A stretch of DNA of 64,000 bases, from contig OW203724.1 in assembly GCA_934045075.1 (NCBI GenBank), positions 13,565,473 through 13,629,472 of the forward strand, read 5' to 3'. Positions 10,411 to 22,852 of the stretch are shown here, in pieces. The notes beneath the pieces are model-generated. The model searched no databases, was not told the DNA's origin, and worked only from the letters and a program-made list of their open reading frames with translations. The position numbers were made by a program, and so were the translations under genes. The DNA is from Yponomeuta sedellus. Taxonomy: Eukaryota; Arthropoda; Insecta; Lepidoptera; Yponomeutidae. Each line of letters opens with the position of its first letter. Positions within the stretch are counted from its first letter, which is position 1.

Positions 10411-12386
10411 CTGCGAACAAGCGAGTGGACGTCACGAGGTGATTTTTTGATTAAGCAGCGAGCACTACAAGTCTGAGCCGATGTAGGATATTTACTAAGA
10501 CCGATATCCCACATTTCTAATTCACGATAACTGAGAAAATATTGCCCAACAACGGGTCTAACTCTTTTATTTATAGAAGTACTCAAATGACGTTTACAAT
10601 GAAAAAGGCCACGAATATTCGTGGACAGAAAGTAACTCTTACGTGTTGATGATTCCCGTCGATTTGAGACCTGAGGCCTAATTATCCGCACCAAATTATG
10701 TCATCCTGATGATTGCGATAGCAATTAGTATGAAATTTGACAGTTCGACGATTATTTGATTTGTTGCGCATAATTGCCTCAGTACTGGTTTTTAATACTT
10801 ACAGAATAATATAAAAAAGAAAGCAACAAACGATTTTAATGAGTATCATACCAATGAGAGAATCTTTGACCTTCAAAGATTGCACTCAACCCGCTATGTA
10901 TCTAAGTAATTTATCGCATTCGCTACGAATGCAGTTTATGAGATGACATGCGCCTAGAGATTCAATACACGCGTTGATTTAACCTGGCATGAGTAGTAGA
11001 TTCAAGATTCAAGTTGATAAGGTTCATATTAAGGTTGGTACTATAATGCCATTGCCTTATTAATGGTTATATAGGGAAGAGCGGGTGATCGTGCTCGTCC
11101 ACTATAAAGGGAAATTTCCCGCCAGGCAGATCGTATATGCCTGGGGACGGCCGGTCCAACTATTGTTAGTCGGACGTTATAGTTATGGCATGTCATTGAA
11201 ACACTTTGATTGCGCGATGCAGGAATGTTGGAGTTTGTAGTGCGCGCGCAGAGTTGACATGTGCTTGCCACAATTAAAAACGCTCCGGCGAAAAATGTTC
11301 ACTGCGAAATGGCCACTTCTCAGAATTACTCTTTATTGTATTGTTGAGCGTTAAAATGTGTCTGAATAAAATGGAATACCCGGCGCATGAAAAATATCGA
11401 AGCACATTCTTGGCGGAGGAAGTCGGTGCGTTTGCATATGTAAATATTATGACGTCTTTATGCACACTTAGTCATACGAAACTGGCCTAGATGCTATAGC
11501 ATGAATTTAAAATAATTTTAGTCAGTGGTTGCACCATTCTTACAATGATACCGTATAACAATATTTTTATTGAAAGAAAATTATTCGCGGGTCCGTAAAA
11601 TCTACTAAGCAAATGATGTTATACAGTCGTTATGGGTTTATTGACTTAAGTTTGACGTAGCATTTCTTAATGACTTGCTCATACATAATTACGAGTATAT
11701 ATCTTACTTACATCTGTTTGTTTTCAAATGTTTATCTATATTTGTATCTATTTCTGCACCTAAAAATACATAGTCTAATATACAATCGCGATTAGACCCG
11801 TTTAATATATAGATAGAACACTTTATTGCACAACCAAAGTACAAGTTTGACATACACTGGATAATTTAATAACTCCTATTGGCACATTCGCCATCCGCGT
11901 CATAATAATATTCCTAAACTTAAAAACGTATGTAAGCCTAGCTTGTGTTTTTGCTGTCTGATAGCACTATGTGCCTGTTTGTCCAATGGGTATTTAGAGT
12001 GAATAAGTCCGAAAACGTATAGCATCACGACACGTGCTGAACTTTTCATAGAAGAATAACAACTATTCCTAATTCCTAAGGATACTGTCACTCTAACTGT
12101 TAGAATAACAATTAGTTTTTTTTTTTCAATTAGTTTTGGGAGACATAGACATAGACATCATTTATTGGTAATATTCATTACAAGTCAAGACTCCGTACAT
12201 AATAACAATCCAATGTAGAAATAATAAGCAAATTTACAAATGTCAAAAAGAAAATGTTACATGTCAATATCATAATAATTATGCAATCTGTCAGGTCAAT
12301 CAATTATAGACAAATAATAATAACACGTATGTTGAGTAATTTACCTAATTATTGTGCTGGTGGAGAGTTGCTAGAAGGCGTGATAT
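10411..12386. other. intron 1, first 2 kb, no clear features
   Basis: No recognised exon or mobile-element family. A reversed polyadenylation-like motif with CACTTTATTGCAC near 11820-11835 may be the 3' end of a minus-strand retroelement remnant. The 11041-11271 open frame is unrelated to known domains. Confidence 0.5.
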
Positions 12387-12742
12387 GATATGAACCCTTC
12401 GTATATCCCCACTGCTGAGGCACGGGTCTCTTCCTGCATCGCAGGAAGGTTACTATAGGTTACCATACTCAACCACGGGCGCCCATTCTGGATTGGTGGA
12501 GGATTGTAAGGCAGTGGCGGGCCTTACTATCAGCCGTCATTAAGGCCTCTGACATGACTTAGTTGCCATTACATGACAGTCGGCACCAACGGGTTAAAAT
12601 AGCTTGCAAAGCACGGAAGCGCCCGGAAATGCCTCTAGCGGCAGTCACTGGATGGTCTCCCATCCAGCACATGACCGTGCCTATTGTTGCTTAACCCAAG
12701 TGACTGATTCCAATCACTTCCTCTAGGCCACGAGCGCTTCCG
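12387..12742 (-). mobile_element. 5S-derived SINE, family F, near full length
   Basis: On the minus strand the copy starts GAAGCGCTCGTGGCCTAG and includes the degraded 5S-like promoter region (AGCAACAATAGGCACGGTCA, then TGGATGGGAGACC). Its 3' half ends GGGGATATACGAAGGGTTCA. Compared with 23507-23874 it carries short indels. It is inserted in ABCG intron 1. Confidence 0.85.
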
Positions 12743-13739
12743 TGAGCTTCGTATGTATGTATGGCGTACCATGCATAACATTAAACATTGCTGTCAATGT
12801 AACTTTAAAAAAATATAAATATACTATGGACTTTTGAATCGGCTATCAATCTCTAGTAGCATTAAAAAAATGTGCAGGAAAAATAATTCGCAATATCCTG
12901 TTATTACTTATCGTTCTTTAGTTTGCCGGCCTGCTCTTTTGTTAGACGCAAATTGCAATTGTCTTTCAATAAACAACGGTCATTGAAAGCGCCTCGTAGA
13001 ATACGTAACAACGGCTAACCATTTATTGTGATAAATTACTGAATGCATAGGCGCCTATAGAGCATAAGGAGACAGCACGAAGTGTAGTTCACGAATGAAT
13101 AAAGAAGTTCGCTTCGTAAAACAATGCCTTGGATCATTCACTTCTCGTTCATTTTAATAGTTCATCACTCACCAATCCAGTTAACAGTTGACTGGATCAA
13201 CTGGCATTTATTAATTCAATCATTCTTTAGTTGTTTTAAAGTGCTACCCCCACTCTCTCCTCGTTACCTGTTGGTTGGTTAGAATAAAGTACTATTAGTA
13301 CTAAGCCCGTCAATTGCTAATTTTTCTGGTACGAAACCTAACTAATTTAATAATAATAAAAGTGCTGACATCTTAATTGATTTTACAACAGTCACACAGC
13401 GAATATGCTTTCATGATTCAGCCATACATTAAACAAAAACTCATCTCTGTGATTCGCGAAGTATAGCAACATTTTTTTTTGAGCCGCTGTACGTACGGTA
13501 GTGAATGAATGGACTAGATGAGTGATCTTATTAGAAGGAAAATAACAGTATTAAAGTTTTCGTCTCACTAAAGCGTACGTCAAGCGCATGTATACACCTT
13601 CTAGAGCAAATCAATTGAGGATGCCTACGTCACCATCGGCAAATGACGTCAAGTGGAATGTGTCTCGTCTTGAATCGATAATGCGTGCGAATTGTTAAGA
13701 GACGTTTGATGGACGGCAGTTTAGAGGGACTAAATAACC

Positions 13740-13940
13740 AGTTCTCTTGCTTATGTTGTCATATTTCTAGTAGCAATGTCACTAACTAACGGTGAAGTAA
13801 AACATCGTGAGGAAATTCGAGCGCCTGAGTAACTTACATGCCTTAGCGCTAGAAATCACCTGTCCGCGGTGGAGACGCGTGGTGATGAAGCCTATATTCT
13901 TTCTTAGAGAAGGCCTGTGTGCCTTGCCTGGTCCTAAAAT
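13740..13940 (+). mobile_element. SINE D' copy, head missing
   Basis: TAGTAGCAATGTCACTAAC, then GGTGAAGTAAAACATCGTGA, then the D' 3' part (CCTGTCCGCGGTGG, TCTTTCTTAGAGAAGGCC). It is 5'-truncated. The open frame at 13807-14004 is an artefact. Confidence 0.65.
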
Positions 13941-14402
13941 ACTACAACGCAGTTTTTTAAATATTTTTTTGATCGATACATCCTACTCATTAATAAAATT
14001 TTGAGATATGTAGCATATTAAAAAGCAGTTACAAACAATATTTTAACAAGAATAATATTTATGCGTGCGGTGTGAAAGATGACGTTAGATTTTAATCGAG
14101 TCATTAATTATCATTTTGTTCATGATGGTATAGACGAGAACATAAAACTGTAGGGTCGCTAGACTAAATCACATAAACTCAACAGAAATATATGTGGCAG
14201 TCAAAATAACCTGTTATAAAATTACTCTATAACGTTTTTATTACCTTTATTACGTTAGCGGAGAGCTATCACGAACAACGAATTGTACATATGGTTTCTT
14301 AGCCAACGGTCACACAGAAGAGGCGCGCAAAAGACGCACAAAAGACTTCATACAAAGTCTACTGAAGGGGTGGGACGAAGCCAACACAGGAGGGATGGAT
14401 AA

Positions 14403-14597
14403 TCTATAATATAAAAATGAATCGCTGAATGTGTTGGTAAGCGCCTAAGCGCAAATCTCGAGAGCAGCTGAACCGATTTCGCTAATTCTTTTTTTAGAAT
14501 ATTCCTTGAAGTACGAGGATGGTTCTTACGGAGAGAATAATAATAAAAAAAAAAAGAATCGACTGTTAGGCGGTACGAAGTTCGCTGGGTCAGCTAG
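14403..14597 (+). mobile_element. short Helitron-like element
   Basis: Begins TCTATAATATAAAAATGAAT after an A and ends GGGTCAGCTAG before a T. A hairpin-like GGCG...CGC pair around GTACGAAGTT precedes the terminus by about 10 bp. Same ending design as 3885-4068, but the interior differs. It also contains the GCAGCTGAACCGATTTCGCT segment common in lepidopteran Helitrons. Confidence 0.75.
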
Positions 14598-14789
14598 TAT
14601 TTAATGTTTCTATAAAACTCGTTGCGTCGTTTCCGCGCCCCCATAATACGTTCTTTCTGTGTGCCCGATGGCTTACAAAAATTAAGCAAACTGCTATTTC
14701 AATTACTTCTGGGCCCGTTTCTCCGTACAAAATTGGAACTGAAAGCATACCCGGGCACAGTTAACCGCCCATAAACGGAACCAAATTAA

Positions 14790-15049
14790 CATCGGAACGA
14801 TATCACTGTACCCACATGATTATACTATTTTTATTTTTAATGCACTAACCCGTGCTAAGGAACAAATTTAAAAACCTATTTAGAGGCTAAAAATTTCAAA
14901 CATGCCGGGATTCGAACCCGCAACCTCTGGCTATCCGTGCCAGCGGGTCCAGTTGCGGGTTCGAATCCCGGCATGGGTGAAATTTTTAGCCTCTAAATAG
15001 GTTTTTAAATTTGTTCCTTAGCACGGGTTAGTGCATTAAAAATAAAAAT
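14790..15049. mobile_element. family A palindrome, copy A2
   Basis: Two 98-bp arms (14827-14924 and 14952-15049) are inverted copies of the A tail plus the 3' half of the tRNA-like domain, nearly identical to each other. They flank a 27-nt centre that ends CCAGCGGGTCCA. To the left, 14790-14826 is the end of an A spacer (GATATCACTGTACCCACATG) joined in the same way as in the tandem dimer at 29957-30359. The same 27-nt centre recurs in copy A3 (47652-47841). Confidence 0.85.
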
Positions 15050-16177
15050 TGTATATACAGTGTAGTGCACACGAAAAAAGATACTATTGTTGATGACTGT
15101 ACCTATTCATTAAGCGGAGGTATTTCGAAATAAAACATGCAAAGGTACAAAGCGATACCAATGTCAATGCAATTTACATCGAAGTACATTATTAATACCA
15201 TCTTGGCCTAGAGAGGTTAATGAATTTAACACAAAGAGGAAACCTCGGTGAAGTTTTCCGCCTCCTACTTCGAGAAAAAACAATGTTAATTAGGCCAGGG
15301 TAGTACGATGGCACGAGTCAAGCGTTTTGTAGTACTGAAATGTCAGAATTTGACAATCCGCTATTTGACTTTCTTTTCAAGTAAGTCTTAAACGGTAAAT
15401 AACTCTTCCATTAGACCAAAAAATATTTTAGTATATTTTTGAGGACCTAAAAGCAACATTAAAATATATTTTAAAACTTTATTTTCCTAAACAGCCAAAA
15501 ACGCGGTCAGCCATTTTTGTCTATGGTTTGAAGTCCAAAAAATTGTAAACAAAGTTTGACATTCAATTTTCTGTAAGTGATCTCTGAGCATAGTGAAATA
15601 ACAACAACGCAACCATGATTTCATCGAATTTACATCCAAAATATACCAATTATCATTATTGCATGTTCGAGAATGAAAAAACACTTCAATAAAGACCCCC
15701 GGGAAGTTGTGGATTCGTGTACCCAGTAAAATTAACATTCGAAAAACTTGGTTCAAACTTGCCAAAAGAGACCCCGACTCTTTATCAATTGAAACTCAGG
15801 TGTATTTATGTGATTTATGTCCTATAATAATCAATGTCCACTGGCTCTGGCTGAAAGATGTTTGTTTACATACTTTAGATGGTTTCAAGATGGCGGATAG
15901 CGTTTTCGCCGTTACGAATTAAACGAGAAAAAAAAATTTTGACTTTGCAAATTTAGCAGCCATCCTGCATACTTATTTAGCGGTTTACATACATAAATAC
16001 TATAGGAAATATTCATTTATCGCGTCAAATAGCGGATTGATTAACTGGAAAATCGCGACTTTTGACATTGAAAACGCGCAACTAGCGTAGTCGTAGGTCG
16101 TCGTAGTGTCGTCCTAGCGTCCCGTCGTTGACCAGCCTACTACCTAGGCTGGTTTTTTTTAATTCCCTCTAAATTAA
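15050..16177. other. intron 1 segment, nothing recognised
   Basis: No recognised repeat or exon. The overlapping opposite-strand frames at 15487-15765 and 15707-15922 show no known domain. CGTCGTAG-type short repeats occur near 16090-16125. Confidence 0.5.
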
Positions 16178-16347
16178 AGCCGCGTTTTCACGGACTTAGT
16201 GGACTCGGACCGAGTGCGCCATCCGAGTAAACAAATGCTTCTGATTGGCTATTTTGGTGTTGTCACGAAAAACCGTCCAATCAGAAGCATTAGTTTACTC
16301 GGATGGCGCACTCGGTCCGAGCGTAATAAGACCGTGAAAACCTGGCT
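16178..16347. mobile_element. fold-back MITE with 45-bp arms
   Basis: Inner arms 16204-16248 and 16277-16321 match except at one position (core CTCGGACCGAGTGCGCCATC). Weaker pairing extends outward through GTTTTCACGG and CCGTGAAAAC. It is GC-rich for the region, non-coding, and sits in intron 1. I could not assign a superfamily from the ends. Confidence 0.8.
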
Positions 16348-16447
16348 TAGTTTCCATCTTGATGGAAAAAAAATTACAGCATATTTAAATTATTGTACTT
16401 TATTGCACACAAAACATTTCACAGCAAAGGCGAGCTTGTAACTGATT

Positions 16448-16570
16448 TGGCGGCCTCGGTGGCGTAGCGGTTTGGCACGCTGACTGTAAAATTGAAGGTC
16501 TCGGGTTCGATCCCCGGCCGGGTCAAACTAGGAAACGAACTTTTCTGGTTTGTCTCGGGTCTTAGTAAAA
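16448..16570 (+). mobile_element. tRNA-headed SINE family E, 3'-truncated copy
   Basis: The head CGGTGGCGTAGCGGTTTGGC with B box GGTTCGATCC is tRNA-like. It is followed by CCGGCCGGGTCAAACTAGG and GTCTCGGGTCTTAG. The related reversed copy at 32150-32400 has the longer body. Not a real tRNA, because an identical body follows in both copies. Confidence 0.7.
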
Positions 16571-16740
16571 ACTTTTGTTTTTACTTTTTGACGAAACCTA
16601 CGGTACAGGACTGATAAGATAAATATAGTAGCAAAACTTTGACCAAGCTAAATTAAAATGCTTATATAGCTTATACTAAATGAACTAATGAACTAAAAGA
16701 CAGGCATTTGCTTATAAAATAACCGTTTTTCATGCAGCAT

Positions 16741-17059
16741 ATAAATGCCCCATTGAAGGGCACAGGCCGCCTCTTAGGGAGAGAATGGGCTAAATTACCA
16801 CGCGTGCCCACAGCGGATTGGCAATTGTAAGCGCTGAGGTATTTGAACACTTTAGTCACTCAGGTTTCCTCACGACGGCGGTGGGTCAAGGGGCGGTAGC
16901 CTAGTGGGTAGAACAATGGACTCGGAAGCCAGAGACCCAGGTTCGATTCTCAGTGCGAGCATGTACCACGGACTTTGTGTTCTAAGTTTTGTACATTTTT
17001 TTAAAGTTAAATTAGCAATACCACTGGCTAACGGTGAAGGAAAACTTCGTGAGGAAATA
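16741..17059 (-). mobile_element. SINE D' copy with inverted head (5' inversion)
   Basis: The left part (16741-16885) is the D' body on the minus strand, ending GGTTTCCTCACGACG. The right part (about 16891-17059) is the head in plus orientation (GTAGCCTAGTGGGTAGAACA to CGTGAGGAAAT). Viewed on the minus strand, the 5' segment is inverted relative to the 3' segment, the classic twin-priming result. The flanks ATATAAATG and ATATAAAATG could be a decayed target duplication. Confidence 0.6.
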
Positions 17060-17620
17060 TAAAATGAGTCTTAAAAAACAAACCAACTACATAAGTTCCT
17101 GCTTACAATACTATTCTAATTAGTATTTTACTAGTCATCCATAAGTTAATTTAATTCGCAGACGGTACGTGATTCAAAGATTAACCCACCAATACATTAT
17201 GTATCGTACGTTTTATCGACGGTTTGACTTAAACGATCTTATATAAAAAAACAATGCCATTAAAACAGCACTCAGTCAAACTAATAGCGGTCGCAAGACA
17301 AAAATTAACAAAATTGTGATTCATGAAGTAAAATTTGCACTTATTTCCAATTAGTTGTGTTAACCGCGGTGCGCGGTGTTAACCGCAATTTATCTATTTT
17401 CCCATTGGGATAAGATATTTTCCCGCAATAAAACGTTGCCTTTGTGTTAATCCAAGGTATCAGCTAACTCCTTAGCAAATTTTATTAAAATAGGTTCAGC
17501 CATTTAAACGTGAAGCAGTAACAAACATGCGTACTCACACACTACAAACTTTCGCCTTTATATAAGTGTGATGATTAGTGATAATCGATACGTTAATCAA
17601 CATTTAGATGTTAAAAACGA

Positions 17621-18076
17621 GCTACGTGTGAAGAATATATATGTATATATATATGTATATTATATATATATTGGCCTTTTTGCATCTACTTAATGAGATG
17701 ATTTATACAGCGTCCAGTGGTATCTTCACTCACACTAGATGGGTGAAGGGACCACTCCGACGCTGTAGTGCCTGGGTCATGGTTTTTATAGATGGTGTAG
17801 GCTTGCCCAGCACCTATACCATCCTGACAGCCTAGTCGGCCTAGCCCACAGGAAAGACTAGTCAATACGTGCGGAGCCAACCAAGCTGCGGGTTTCCTCA
17901 CGATGTTTTCCTTCACCGTTAGCGTGTGGTATTGCGACTACAAATTCGCAAATGTACGTAACTTTGAAATTAAACAAAGTCATTGGTACATGCCCGCACT
18001 CGGGATCGAACCTGGGGCTCTCGCTTGCCAGTCTATGGTTCTACCCACTGAGCTACCACCGCTCTATATATGTATA

Positions 18077-18109
<33 letters not shown>

Positions 18110-18133
18110 GTATATATATTCTTCACACGTAGC
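17621..18133. repeat. AT-rich palindrome interrupted by a SINE
   Basis: GCTACGTGTGAAGAATATAT at 17621-17640 and its reverse complement ending at 18133 are the outer arms. Both run inward into TATA microsatellite. The SINE at 17671-18064 sits in the loop. Without the SINE this would be a simple long hairpin like the one at 48597-48699. Confidence 0.75.
17671..18064 (-). mobile_element. SINE family D, full-length copy D1
   Basis: Minus orientation. The tRNA-like head is at the right (GAGCGGTGGTAGCTCAGTGG on the minus strand, B box GGTTCGATCCC). The body includes GTGAGGAAACCCGC, a GC-rich middle and the end GATGCAAAAAGGCCAA. It corresponds almost base for base to D2 at 47908-48305. Confidence 0.85.
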
Positions 18134-18263
18134 TTATACCTTATGGATCATATATTTCGAGATGGAACATCTATTTACAAAAATATCGGAGGCAAATACA
18201 CATGAAAATATCTATGGCCAACCATAGAAAATATCTATAGACTAATGGTGTTTTTAATGACTA

Positions 18264-18570
18264 GCGATGCGCAGGAAGGTTAGGCCATACTCCACTACGG
18301 TTGGTGGACGATTGTAAGACAGTGGCGGGCCTTACTGTCAGAAGTTATCAAGCCGGCCATAAGGCCTCTGACATGGCTTAACGACTGCCATTACATGACA
18401 GCCGACACCAACGACTTAACGTGCCTTGCGAAGCACGGAAGCGCTCGGAAAAAATGCCACTGGCGTTATTCACGGGACGGTCACCCATCCTGCACCTGAC
18501 CGCGCCTATTGTTGCTTAACTCAAGTGATTGATTCCAACCACTCGGTTCGGCTAGGCCACGAGCGCTTCC
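18264..18570 (-). mobile_element. 5S-derived SINE, family F, 3'-shortened
   Basis: Contains the minus-strand head from GAAGCGCTCGTGGCCTAG through AGTTAAGCAACAATAGGCGC and the body to GCCTAACCTTCCTGCGCATC. The last about 40 bp of the full copy are missing. Confidence 0.85.
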
Positions 18571-18589
18571 AGAATGATTCTAAACGTCT

Positions 18590-18870
18590 AACTGTCAAAT
18601 TCCATATTAGTTTGACAATTGATAATTGCATACTAATAAAAAAATCCGTACTAGGTAGGTAATTGGACAGTTATACGGTATATGGTTTCCATAGTTTCAT
18701 AATAATAAAAAAATCCATGCGATTTTGACAGTTAGGCGATTGGTTTCCATAATTCCATACTAAATAAAAATTCCATACTAATTTGACCGTTATACGATTG
18801 GGTTCCATAATTCCATATTAAATAAAAATACCATACTAAATTAAAATTCCAAACTAATATGACAGTTAGC
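18590..18870 (+). repeat. degenerate tandem repeat, unit about 70 bp
   Basis: About four decayed units built on TCCATACTAA, AATAAAAATTCCATACT, TTTGACAGTTATACGATTGG and TTCCATAATTCCATA. Spacing of the TTCCATA and GACAGTTA motifs is roughly regular, but units differ by indels. No coding potential. Confidence 0.6.
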
Positions 18871-18984
18871 GAATTGAATCGGAATGCCACACCGAAGAGA
18901 CTAGGCGAGGGCGCTCTGTGGCTCTGTACAACGTATCGCGTTATTTCCGCGCCCTTTCAATGTGGCCCACGCCTGTCGCAGGAG

Positions 18985-19216
18985 CTTAAACCTAACTGCA
19001 AAGTAGGTGGTCGGGGCTGTAAGTAATGCAATTTGCTTAAGTCAGATGTCGCTGCCTGTACGTAATACAGAGAATAGTGTAAAGAGGTTCGAAATTTCAC
19101 TGATGCCGGTGAGTCGCCTATTGGCTCAATTGGTAGAGCGCTGGCACGGATAGCCAGAGGTTGTGGGTTCGAATCCCGGCATGGGGGAAATTTTTAGCCT
19201 CTAAATAGGTTTTTAA
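18985..19216 (+). mobile_element. family A copy A4, spacer plus tRNA-like domain
   Basis: Plus orientation: spacer (CCTAACTGCAAAGTAGGTGG, then ATGTCGCTGCCTGTACG), tRNA-like domain about 19108-19185 with GGTTCGAATCC, then GCCTCTAAATAGGTTTTT where it stops. The right boundary coincides with the recurrent A boundary GGTTTTT described in the findings. Confidence 0.75.
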
Positions 19217-21179
19217 GCTACACTGTATAACTAAAATGTAAAGGTCATAAAAGCTAAGGACAAGTAGGTGCATGTATGTCTTATACATGAACCTACTTGA
19301 TATTAGATCACCATTTTGAAGCGCACATTCTAAACAGAAAATATTTTTATTGTATTATATAAAAAGATTAAAATATTTGTTTCTACCTATAACTTAAAAA
19401 CATATCATTTAATTTCAAAGTATATTTTACATATTTTTTTATTACAGAAAGCTTTTAAATATTTAAAGTAATAGGCAATATTTTTCAACGTTATCAATTT
19501 GGATTCAAAGATTCGAACGAAAGGTAGAAAATCACGAATATCTGTATATATACCTATAGCAGTAGGTATCATTAATATTGTTATTAATCAAAATAAAACA
19601 ATAACTTTCCTCAAAATATAGCTACTCAACCATCAGCCCGTAGGTAATCATTCGCTGCTAGACATAGGCCTCTTCAAAGGCACTGAACTTTCTTCTGACA
19701 TTTAATTGTTTTCAAATATTGCTAACGATTCCAAAATTAGATTTTATCTACGGTGAAAATAAAACTAAAATTAAAGTGCAAAATATCGCATGAAAATAAA
19801 TATCTGGTCACTAACACCATAGAAAACACGAAATGAAAATTAAACCTGCAGCAGTATAATTTGGAATCTGCGACCTTGATCTACTGGTCATGCAGATGAT
19901 TCCGATACTAGCAGTAGTGCCATGTAGTACATACGTAATGAAATCTGGTAAGTACAAGTAGCGTTATTTAGACTATTACTTTCAAGTACGGATGGAAATA
20001 AAAAAAAATATAGAGTTGAGAAATGTTGCAGAAGAATTTTTTGCTTTGCGATTGGTGAGAATAACTTTTGGTTGAACTTCAAGGATACGACGGACTAAAA
20101 AACGCGTGAACTAGCAATGCCACCGCTTATCAGAACAATGTAAATATAAATATACAATAGTCAGTGACGTGGTATAAGTTAATAAAAAGTATATTCACTA
20201 TGAAATACCTAATTAATAGTGAATATACTATTTTGTATAAATAATCACTTGACAGTACATTTTCAATCCTATTTGACTGACTTACTAGTGCTGAAGTTTA
20301 CTTGGTCTATCTAGATTAACATGAAGGTATGAAACCTTCATGTCATGACGTCATTAGGAAAAAAAGAAAAGGAGGCGCCATCTAGTGGTAGCCTTGGTAA
20401 GCTCTATACTCTGCCTACTCATTCGAGATACTGGAGGGAGGTTATTATGTATAAACGTATAATTAATTATAACACGGCAGTTAGTTTGACTTATATAATA
20501 TTCAAATCCACACAAAGTTAAGCTATTAATGCTGACGCTACAAAAATCTGACTTGACCTGACATGGTTTGCGATGTTGAAATCGTTCACTCGAGGTGTCG
20601 AAATACAAAAATGTGTTTAAATACCTACCTCCCGAAGTTTCTGACACCGATGGCAGGTATTTTATGCTACATTAGCTATTCTCAGCGACTACTTGCTTGG
20701 AATTCTATCAAAAAAAAATTTGCTTGTAACCGCGATTTTTTACATGCCTAGACTTTTTGTAATCACATGCCATTAGCGCCCCGAAAACGTTAGCAAGTTT
20801 AAAAGATATTTTCAAGCGTGCCTATGTTTTTGAACTAAAACTTTCGTAAGTACTACCATGTACTACACATTATTGAATTATAAGCGGATATACTTACTAG
20901 GGTTTTTGTCGGAAGAGTCCAACCACGTTTCGCTCTGATTCGCAGAGCTTAATCATGGTGAATAGAGACGCATCAACGCTCGCAGCGGACAAGCGACCTA
21001 CCTGCCTATGCTGAACACTACCTATGTACCTTAAGCCCTACCTACGTACCTATGTTAATTTTTTTAATAATAAATGAACGATGATACCGGAGCGGGTTCA
21101 CAATCGGCAAATGGTGGATTAGAATAATGATGTAATACTATTATTATGAATAAAGTAATCTAATCTAATCTAATACCGG
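19217..21179. other. intron 1 segment, small hairpins only
   Basis: AT-rich. Short hairpins are visible at 20191-20234 (AGTATATTCACTAT arms) and about 20321-20343 (CATGAAGGT arms). No exon or known element recognised. A TAATC pentamer run at 21158-21175 marks the end of some retroposed remnant. Confidence 0.5.
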
Positions 21180-21392
21180 CATCTGCAATGACTTTGTTTT
21201 CTAAGTTACGTAGGTACATTTGTGAAGTTATAGTAGCAATACCACTCGATAATTGTGACGAAAACATCTTGAGGAAACCTGAATGTTTGAGGTGTTCAAC
21301 GATTCCAGCACTTGAAATTGCTACTCGTGGTAACTAAGCCCATACTGTCTCTTTCTGACAGAAAGCCTGTGCACTGCAATAGTACCTACATA
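21180..21392 (+). mobile_element. SINE D' copy, decayed
   Basis: CAATGACTTTGTTTTCTAAG, then GTAGCAATACCACTCG, then TTGAGGAAACCTGAATG, then the D' 3' part with CCCATACTGTCTCTTTCTGA. The tRNA-like head is lost. Confidence 0.65.
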
Positions 21393-22852
21393 CTCGTATA
21401 TGAGCTACATAAAAAAGAAAAAAATTAAGAGTTTTTGTGTTAGATCCTTCTCCACATAGTCTATTATTTCTGTCATTAACACCTTTTTCGTGACGTAAAC
21501 GTGATAAACTTCTTTTGGCACACTACTTTTTTTAAATCTTGTGCCATGTAATACTGCTTGTGACATAGTTACGAGTACATTAGAATGGCCATAAAATCTT
21601 ACGAACGAATTCAATCCTCGTAGAGTCAAGGACGGTTTGTATTCAATACCTATATTAATTGAGAATTACTAACTGTTGCTTTTTAAACAGGTTTTATAGA
21701 TCGATATTGAAATAAAGTTTTCGGGGTTTTGTAGGTTTTAAAAAAATATATTTAAAGAAACTAGGTGTTCACAAACATTAGCGCTTGAAATTGCCAATTC
21801 GTGGTGGGCACGCACTGTAATGTGCAATCGACCAATAAGGTCAAACAGTAGAGAATAATACTGAAGCATAAAATAATGACCACTTTTTACCCCAATTCAA
21901 AAGCGTTCATGTGTTTCGTGTGTAGATATACCTACATACATACTGTGGCGCCCTAACTCGACTAAAGGAGAGGTTAGCAAATTATTATCTTTTTAACATC
22001 TCATTATATTTCTGGCCTAGCTAGACATAGCCTGACATATCAAACAAAACGTAGCCAAAACTTTCGATTTCAAAACCTAACCAGACAATATTGTTCCACT
22101 TTCTCCCGCTAATGAAATTTCAATCACAATTTAACATTTACCCTAACTCACACACTTCAGTAACCTACATAACGCTAGTCAACATTCCTACGTAGTAACT
22201 ATTATCCAATCTGTGGTCCTACTGCGTTGGGGAAATTAAACCATCCCGTCATCGCATGACGCTCCGTTATTGATTCCGTCAGTGCGCAATAATAATTCAT
22301 AGATCATCAAGGCAATCTAGTCAACATTCTTAGAAACTCTCCGAGGTATTTTCAATTAAATGGTAAAATAAAATTGGTGTTTGACTGATCAGACAGAACC
22401 GCTCTCGAAAAAAACCACCAAAAAGGCGGGAAGACACACATTTATGTATGTATGTGTTTTTATGGCCATTCAAAGGGTAAACGGCTTAAACAATGTAACA
22501 AATGACAAAAGAAAGTTTATTGGCTGGTTAAAAATTAAATAGACATCAAAGTACTTTCTAGTGGGTCGATTTTTTGTCGGGTTTCAAATCAGCTTCTGCA
22601 TCATCGAGGTAATTATAGGTACTGTCAAAGATTCTTGAATACAATGGAGGGAAATAATTAGGATGTTTCTGTCCATAATATTCATAATTGTGACAGCTTA
22701 ATAACAACGGAGGGTGATCCATGATAAGAAGAAAATGTCAAAACACAATAAGTATAGCTTGACAACGTTTTGTACGCTATTAGCCCTGATGTAACCCTAC
22801 TGACTAAACAATGGAGAACTTCAAGCTGTTCAGATCTAAGCGTTATTTTTTT
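21393..22852. other. intron 1 segment, mostly unrecognised
   Basis: A short decayed D' piece (GCGCTTGAAATTGCCAATTC) is visible near 21780-21830. Otherwise I see no exon or repeat family. Confidence 0.5.
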
